From an uncultured Hyphomonadaceae bacterium (lineage in GTDB: Bacteria > Pseudomonadota > Alphaproteobacteria > Caulobacterales > Hyphomonadaceae): a stretch of DNA of 20,577 bases. Made by a program: the position numbers and the translations under genes. The notes under the pieces are model-generated. The model was not told where the DNA came from, made no database searches, and saw only the letters and a list, made by a program, of their open reading frames with translations. Location: NCBI GenBank assembly GCA_938049795.1, contig CALLCD010000158.1:1-20577 (forward strand). Direction: 5' to 3'. This document shows positions 16,291 through 20,577 of the stretch, piece after piece; within the stretch, counting starts at the first letter, position 1; every line of letters starts with the position of its first letter.

Positions 16291-16305
16291 GCGGCGGATC
16301 GCCGC
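16291..16305. repeat. GC-rich inverted repeat in the kdsB leader
   Basis: GCGGCG and CGCCGC flank a three-base loop (GAT), forming a perfect six-pair stem. It sits 10 bases upstream of the kdsB ATG, in the 126-bp gap shared with the divergent cytochrome gene. It has no T-run, so it is not an intrinsic terminator. It could be a leader hairpin or only chance in GC-rich DNA. Confidence 0.35.
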
Positions 16306-16407
16306 TTATCCCCTTCTCTCTCTTGGTCAATGTGAGCCAATATGTTGTCAGAAAGGGGCTAGCGTGTCACAAGGCGTGCGCCAAGATCAAATACGAGGAA
16401 TCTGTTC

Positions 16408-17289
16408 ATGGGCGAGCTCGGTTTTAATAAATTTTTCGGTGCGCTTCTGGCGACGCTGCTGCTCATTTTGGGCCTGAACGAAGTGTCCAACATGGTGTTC
16501 AGCTCCGGCGGGGGCCATCACGGTGAGCACCATTATGACAGCCAGAACGAATGGGCTGCGGACAAATTCCACGGTTACCGCATCGAAATCGCCGAAGCGA
16601 CCTCTGGCGACACCGAGGAAGAGGAAGACGTGTTCGACCTCGGCCTGATGCTGGCAAGCGCCGATATCGCCGCCGGTGAGCGCGCCATGCGCCAATGTGC
16701 CCAATGCCACTCATGGGATGAAGGCGGCGCAGCCGGCACCGGCCCCAATCTGCACGGCATCATGAACGCAGACATCGCCGCCAAGCCGGGCTTTGCCTAT
16801 TCGGGCGCTCTGTCCGGCATCGAAGGCAATTGGACCTATGCGGCCATGAATGACTGGCTGACCAATCCGGGCGCGTTTGCCCGCGGCAACAAAATGTCCT
16901 TCGCTGGCCTGCGCAGCCCACGCAAAGACGCCGAACGCGTCAACATCATCGCCTATCTCGCCTCGGTCAGCCCGAATGCGGCTCCTTTCCCCGCCCCGCT
17001 CGTCACTGAAGCAAGCGCCGAAGACGCAACCGAAGGCGAGACTGTTGAAGCCGTCGTCGAGGGCACAGAAGCGACAGCTGGCGAAATTACAAAAACACCC
17101 GCAGAAGGAAGTCCAGAAACGAGTCTTGAAGACTCCGTAACAGACCCCGAAAACGGCTTAATAGACCAATTAGTAGACTCCGCAGAAGAGGCCGGAACAG
17201 ACGCACTCGAGACAGCAAGCGACGCCGCCGTCGACGTCATCGAAGAGGTGGTAGACACCGCTCAGGACGCAATCCCCGCCGAGCAATAA
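16408..17289 (+). CDS. Membrane-anchored cytochrome c (CycM/c552-like) with acidic tail
   Basis: CycM-type cytochromes carry electrons from the bc1 complex to terminal oxidases at the periplasmic face. In this 293-residue protein an uncleaved N-terminal anchor (about 8-30) keeps it in the inner membrane. A linker with a histidine cluster (HHGEHH, 37-42) follows. The haem-binding site is CAQCH (97-101), followed by GTGPNLHGI, and M163 in GNKMSFAGL is the likely sixth ligand. The c domain ends near residue 188. The remainder, about 200-293, is a low-complexity acidic tail: 28 Asp/Glu and one Lys in its last 93 residues. This makes the protein longer than typical members of about 180-200. GAGGAA lies seven bases upstream of the ATG. 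The gene is divergent from kdsB and converges with the NlpC/P60 gene, 32 bp away. Confidence 0.92.
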   Translation: MGELGFNKFFGALLATLLLILGLNEVSNMVFSSGGGHHGEHHYDSQNEWAADKFHGYRIEIAEATSGDTEEEEDVFDLGLMLASADIAAGERAMRQCAQCHSWDEGGAAGTGPNLHGIMNADIAAKPGFAYSGALSGIEGNWTYAAMNDWLTNPGAFARGNKMSFAGLRSPRKDAERVNIIAYLASVSPNAAPFPAPLVTEASAEDATEGETVEAVVEGTEATAGEITKTPAEGSPETSLEDSVTDPENGLIDQLVDSAEEAGTDALETASDAAVDVIEEVVDTAQDAIPAEQ

Positions 17290-17321
17290 TCACGGGCTCA
17301 GCTAACCTCAGCCACCTAAGC

Positions 17322-18170
17322 TCAGACAGAGGCCGGCCCAAGCCAGTCAGGCCGCGCCCTGTCGGTGAGCGAAATCCGCTTCGCCCCAATCGGCGGGCCA
17401 TAAAGCGCCCCAATCCGGTCAATCGCGCCCGCCAATCCCTCATGCGCCACGGCCATATGATGCGCATTAGCATGCAGCAGGCTCTCGCCATCGAGCATCA
17501 GCCCGACATGGCCCTTCCAGAACACAAGATCATTGCGCTGCAAGGCCCCCGGGCTCTGCCAGTTTTCAATCACCTCGCCCGACCACGCAAATTGCATGTC
17601 CGCATCCCGCGGTAATTGAATGCCCACCGCGCCAAACACAGATTGCGTCAGCCCGCTACAATCAAGCCCCAGCGCATCCCGTCCGCCCCACAAATACGGC
17701 GTGCCAAAAAACCCGACGGCCACGTCCGCAGGGTCCGCCGCAAACTGATCAATCGGCACCAAATGCCCCTGAGGCACCCAGCCCACCCCTTCGCATTCGG
17801 TGAGGCCATTCACGGTCCCTTTGGCCTTGAGCAGCGCGCCAAGAAACAAGGTCGTCCCGGGTGCTGCTTTTATATCCGGCTTGGAAAATCCGTAGGTCAG
17901 CGGCACGCAAATCCGGTGCGTAACCTCCATATCCTTCATCACGCCATCGCGTTTGACCCAGCCGACATAATGGTCAAACCCGTGCCGGACGAGGAGGAAA
18001 TCATCCTGTTCGCCATACACCGCAACCGGCTCACCAAGAAGGCCCGTACTCACGCGCTCGGCGCGGTTCTCAAGCGTCATCATGATCGGAAGATTGGGGC
18101 GTCCAATGCGGCCAATCGCAACAGGTTTCTCAGCAGGCGCAGCGAGGCGCTTATCATTAAAATCTAACAT
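17322..18170 (-). CDS. NlpC/P60 family peptidase with SH3-like N-terminal region
   Basis: Predicted cell-wall peptidase of the NlpC/P60 type, which cleaves peptide stems of peptidoglycan. The C-terminal catalytic domain (about 145-265) has the Cys nucleophile C171 in LGLDCSGLTQ, the His H221 in KGHVGLML, and a further HANAHHM block at 233-239. The first 140 residues carry SH3-like repeats, seen as LLGEPVAVYGEQDDFLLVRH, then YVGWVKRDGV, and again GVGWVPQGHLVP, as in alphaproteobacterial relatives. No signal peptide is visible, so export is unclear, which is common in this subgroup. It is the last gene of the LAP-marR-nlpC cluster, 12 bp after marR. Its ribosome site is weak; an internal Met pair at 30-31 is a less likely start. 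Pairing with a leucyl aminopeptidase is known synteny. Confidence 0.9.
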   Translation of the reverse strand: MLDFNDKRLAAPAEKPVAIGRIGRPNLPIMMTLENRAERVSTGLLGEPVAVYGEQDDFLLVRHGFDHYVGWVKRDGVMKDMEVTHRICVPLTYGFSKPDIKAAPGTTLFLGALLKAKGTVNGLTECEGVGWVPQGHLVPIDQFAADPADVAVGFFGTPYLWGGRDALGLDCSGLTQSVFGAVGIQLPRDADMQFAWSGEVIENWQSPGALQRNDLVFWKGHVGLMLDGESLLHANAHHMAVAHEGLAGAIDRIGALYGPPIGAKRISLTDRARPDWLGPASV

Positions 18171-18182
18171 CTATCTATTTTG

Positions 18183-18566
18183 TCAGGCGACTTGGATATT
18201 GTCACCCTCTGTGTCGCCTTTTGACGGATCTTCGCCGCTCTCGGCTGCAATAATCATAGCCGCCAGCGCCCGCAAAGCCCGCGCGCCCTCCGGCGTCCGC
18301 TCAAGGAAAACATTGCGCAAATCCTTATTGTCGCGCACGCGCTTCACCAAGTCATGCCGCTCCAGCGTGTCGAGCGCGCGCGTGATGGCCGGCTTGGCAA
18401 GCCCAAGCGCATCAGACAGACCGCGCACTGTGTGCGGCCCACGCGTCAGCGAGACGGTCATCAGAATGGCTTGCTGGCGCGCGGTCAGATCCGGCCGGTC
18501 CGCCTTGACCGTCGCACAGACCGTCAGACGCCACAAATCCAATGCCTGTCGTTCGCTCATCGCCAT
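18183..18566 (-). CDS. MarR family transcriptional regulator
   Basis: This short (127-residue) winged-helix DNA-binding protein has the core TARQQAILMTVSL (28-40) and VRGLSDALGLAKPAITRALD (47-66). The recognition helix lies in KPAITRALDTLERHDLV, and a wing follows with RVRDNKDLRNVFLERTPEG, matching the MarR pattern. The N-terminal dimerisation helix is shorter than usual and the C-terminal tail is acidic (GEDPSKGDTEGDNIQVA). The ligand is unknown. It lies between a leucyl aminopeptidase and an NlpC/P60 gene on the same strand, and may regulate that cluster or itself. AAGGG precedes the ATG at 18566 by about nine bases; an ATG two codons later is equally possible. There are 68 bp between it and the upstream aminopeptidase gene. 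Confidence 0.88.
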   Translation of the reverse strand: MAMSERQALDLWRLTVCATVKADRPDLTARQQAILMTVSLTRGPHTVRGLSDALGLAKPAITRALDTLERHDLVKRVRDNKDLRNVFLERTPEGARALRALAAMIIAAESGEDPSKGDTEGDNIQVA

Positions 18567-18634
18567 CTGTCAGCCCTTCGTGTTCAAAGGGAGAATCAGG
18601 TGATTTGCATCCGCCCGCAAGCCTCAATCACAAG

Positions 18635-20002
18635 CTAGCCATAACGATTTTGCAAGACCGCCCACATCGCCCGCAAACCGCACGCCGCCCCGCCTGCCGG
18701 ACGGCCATACTTCGCCTCCCGCCATGCCCAGACATCCAGATGCACCCAGTGCCGCGCATCGACAAATTTCTGCAAGAAAAGCGCCGCCGTGACAGACCCC
18801 GCCATGCCGCCGCCCGAATTGACAAGATCGGCAATCGGGCTTTTCAGATACGACAGATACGGCGTCCACAGCGGCATGCGCCAAGCCGGGTCCCCGCTCT
18901 GCTGCGCGCCTTGAGCAATCTCGCCCGCAAGCATGTTGTCATCGGTATAGAACGGCGCCAAGTCCGGCCCGACCGCCACCCTTGCCGCGCCAGTCAGGGT
19001 CGCAAAATCAATCAACAGGTCCGGATCATCCTCGCTCGCCCGCGTCAGGGCATCGCCAAGGATCAACCGCCCTTCCGCGTCCGTATTGTCAATCTCGACG
19101 CTCAGCCCTTTCCGGCTCATCAGCACGTCACCGGGCCGGAACGCATTACCGGAAATCGCGTTCTCCACCGTCGGAATATAGAGCTTCAGATTGACCGGCA
19201 GCTTGGCATCCATGACCAGTTTCGCAAGCGCGATGGCATGCGCCGCCCCGCCCATATCCTTCTTCATGATCCGCATATAATTACCGGTCTTGATGTTCAG
19301 CCCGCCCGTATCAAACGAGACGCCCTTGCCAACCAGCGCCAGCTTCGGCGCATCCGGCTCCCCCCAACCCAGCTCGACAAACCGCGGGGCAATATCCGCC
19401 GCGCGGCCCACCGCATGCACCATCGGATAATTGGCCTCAAGCAAATCATCCCCCGTGGTCACATCCACCTTTGCGCCATAGGTTTCTGCCATCTCCCGAA
19501 TGGTCGCCTCAATAGCATCCGGCCCCATATCGCCCGCCGGCGTGTTGACGAGATCGCGCACCAGATCGACCGCTTCAGCCTCGCGCACTTGTGCCGCACG
19601 CGCCTTGGCAGGACCAGAGAGAACCAACCGTGGCGGCGTGGTGTCTCGCGTCAAATAACGATCAAACCGATACGCCCCATCCGCCCATCCGGCACTGACC
19701 CAATCTTCAGACCAATCGGCGGGTTGGCTGTGCAGCGCATAGTTTCCCGCCGGAAGCGCAGCACTGATCGCGGCCACATCGAGCGGGCTCTTACCCTCCC
19801 CCACACCGGCCAAAACATGCGAGACGGCACCGTCAGATCCGGGCACGCTGACAATCTGGCCGCGCTTACCGGAGAAATCCTGTCCGCGCGCGATCCGGGC
19901 GACCGGCTCGGGCAGATCGGCCAGCGCTTTGTCCACGTCGTGTGCCGTGGTCAGGACGAGTTGGATGGCGCTTTTGGCCTCCGTTGAAAAGGCTGGGTGC
20001 AT
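18635..20002 (-). CDS. Leucyl aminopeptidase family protein (M17)
   Basis: Cytosolic dimetal aminopeptidase that removes N-terminal residues from peptides. In this 455-residue protein all expected active-site residues are present: K226 and D231 in VGKGVSFDTGG, K238, D249 in MKKDMGG, and D308/E310/R312 in the signature NTDAEGRL (306-313). The N-terminal regulatory domain is short (about 1-150) relative to E. coli PepA, as in many alphaproteobacterial M17 members. A strong GGAGG lies nine bases upstream of the ATG. It is the first gene of the cluster with marR and the NlpC/P60 gene, and divergent from a TPR lipoprotein gene across 107 bp. Its peptide specificity cannot be stated; it may help recycle peptides, perhaps including those from cell-wall turnover given its neighbour. 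Confidence 0.94.
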   Translation of the reverse strand: MHPAFSTEAKSAIQLVLTTAHDVDKALADLPEPVARIARGQDFSGKRGQIVSVPGSDGAVSHVLAGVGEGKSPLDVAAISAALPAGNYALHSQPADWSEDWVSAGWADGAYRFDRYLTRDTTPPRLVLSGPAKARAAQVREAEAVDLVRDLVNTPAGDMGPDAIEATIREMAETYGAKVDVTTGDDLLEANYPMVHAVGRAADIAPRFVELGWGEPDAPKLALVGKGVSFDTGGLNIKTGNYMRIMKKDMGGAAHAIALAKLVMDAKLPVNLKLYIPTVENAISGNAFRPGDVLMSRKGLSVEIDNTDAEGRLILGDALTRASEDDPDLLIDFATLTGAARVAVGPDLAPFYTDDNMLAGEIAQGAQQSGDPAWRMPLWTPYLSYLKSPIADLVNSGGGMAGSVTAALFLQKFVDARHWVHLDVWAWREAKYGRPAGGAACGLRAMWAVLQNRYG

Positions 20003-20043
20003 GGCAGAAATCCTCCAAAATGTTAATGCGCGACCCCGCTTTG

Positions 20044-20058
20044 TTAACGCTTTCTTGA
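20044..20058. promoter_or_regulatory. Possible CtrA-like site upstream of the TPR lipoprotein gene
   Basis: TTAA, seven bases, then TTGA: one mismatch from the TTAA-N7-TTAA CtrA consensus of alphaproteobacteria. It lies 52 bp upstream of the TPR gene start, in the 107-bp gap divergent from the aminopeptidase gene. A further TTAA half-site is at 20023-20026. An AATAAG at 20068-20073 could be a -10 box, with TTAACG at 20044-20049 as its -35. The motif is short, so chance is a real alternative. Confidence 0.3.
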
Positions 20059-20109
20059 TGGGCTGGGAATAAGTTGGACGGTGAATAAATTATTTGGAGC
20101 AAAGACATC

Positions 20110-20577
20110 ATGTCAAAGTCGAGATATTTCCATGCGAGCACTTCAGTTCTGGCAAGTCTTGCTTTTGCAGCATGCGCGACGACAGCGTCACCCTCCATCG
20201 GCTCCCAGACGGCCGGGAACGTCGAAATCGCCAAGCCAACCGCCGAAGACATCGCGCTCATTTCACGCGCCGAGCCGCTGGCACAGGTCAATTACTGGAA
20301 CGACCAATACAATCTACATCCAGTCGATCTCGACATAACGATTGCCTTCATCCGCTCACTGAGAAAAATCAGCAGTTTCGAACGAGCTGCCGAAGTGGCA
20401 AGCCTTGCCGTTGTCAGCCATCCGCAAAGCGCAGAGCTCTATATCGAACTGGGACGTGCCAGCGCCAGTCAGGGCAAATCACGCGATGCTCTGCGGGCCT
20501 ATGGCAAAGCCCTTGCGATTAATCCGGACAATCCTTTCCCTTTTGCGGCCATCGGCATGATCCTCGACCGCGAAGGC
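20110..20577 (+). CDS. TPR lipoprotein, TadD-like, truncated by the window end
   Basis: The first 156 codons of an open reading frame that runs past the window edge without a stop. The N-terminus is a lipoprotein signal (TSVLASLAFAAC, C22 predicted lipidated). After a linker, tetratricopeptide-type helices are visible, clearest in AELYIELGRASASQGKSRDA, then LRAYGKALAINPDN (about 108-141), followed by the start of another repeat (PFPFAAIGMILDREG). The pattern of spaced ALxxHPxxAxL units resembles TadD, the pilotin-like TPR lipoprotein of Tad/Flp pilus systems. TPR lipoproteins are diverse, so this is a guess. GGAG lies ten bases upstream of the ATG. It is divergent from the leucyl aminopeptidase gene, and the next genes lie outside the window, so an operon cannot be judged. 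Confidence 0.75.
   Translation, partial: MSKSRYFHASTSVLASLAFAACATTASPSIGSQTAGNVEIAKPTAEDIALISRAEPLAQVNYWNDQYNLHPVDLDITIAFIRSLRKISSFERAAEVASLAVVSHPQSAELYIELGRASASQGKSRDALRAYGKALAINPDNPFPFAAIGMILDREG

Noticed and set aside
17290..17321. Bidirectional terminator between the cytochrome and NlpC/P60 genes
   Set aside because: The 32-bp gap has repeated CTCAG units and only weak self-pairing, with no T-run on either strand.
18542..19987. 481-codon plus-strand frame opposite the aminopeptidase gene
   Set aside because: It is antisense to a gene with a complete M17 active site, and its product is Arg/His/Pro-rich without domains.
20023..20047. Two TTAA boxes as one CtrA full site
   Set aside because: They are 17 bp apart rather than seven, so they do not form the consensus; only the second box with TTGA fits.

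Overview
The window is 20.6 kb of GC-rich, gene-dense chromosomal DNA. It is most like an alphaproteobacterium, and the marine, stalked or prosthecate groups around Hyphomonadaceae, Maricaulaceae and Caulobacterales are my best guess. The reasons are a membrane-anchored CycM-type cytochrome c divergent from kdsB-pheA, a DUF6111/DUF1285/CoA-type Nudix/CCA-transferase cluster, a MoxR-DUF58-DUF4159-VWA operon, an SRP RNA of the short bacterial type, and KDO biosynthesis, which marks a Gram-negative envelope. This assignment is inference from gene content; no rRNA or other phylogenetic marker is present.

Layout. Positions 18-2844 (minus) hold a tight four-gene operon read DUF1285, CoA pyrophosphatase-like Nudix hydrolase, DUF6111 membrane protein, CCA-adding enzyme. 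A 53-bp divergent gap leads into 2898-10008 (plus), a Bat/MoxR-type operon: MoxR ATPase, a small unrecognised lipoprotein, a DUF58 protein, a BatA-like/DUF4159 membrane protein, and a VWA-like membrane protein with a glutamine-amidotransferase-like domain. Neighbours there mostly overlap by ATGA. The 269-bp gap that follows contains an SRP (4.5S) RNA gene on the minus strand, with a good sigma70-type promoter and a duplicated 3' end. Positions 10278-14081 (plus) carry an M16 zinc-protease lipoprotein and the NAD(H) pyrophosphatase NudC. Their end converges with a secreted YHS-domain protein (14078-14578, minus). Next on the minus strand is kdsB-pheA (14684-16281), divergent from the cytochrome c gene (16408-17289, plus). 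The cytochrome converges with a minus-strand cluster of leucyl aminopeptidase, a MarR regulator and an NlpC/P60 peptidase (17322-20002). Divergent from that, a TPR lipoprotein resembling TadD starts at 20110 and runs off the end.

Most genes are housekeeping or envelope functions with recognisable families. The main anomaly is the small lipoprotein inserted between moxR and the DUF58 gene. It is about 48% GC in surroundings of roughly 65-73%, belongs to no family I recognise, and overlaps the start of the DUF58 gene. Other points worth a second look are a signal-peptide-like segment inside the DUF4159 protein that suggests gene fusion, the duplicated 3' end and an altered core base in the SRP RNA, and a long acidic tail on the cytochrome. 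I see no tRNA, rRNA, CRISPR array, insertion sequence or phage gene.
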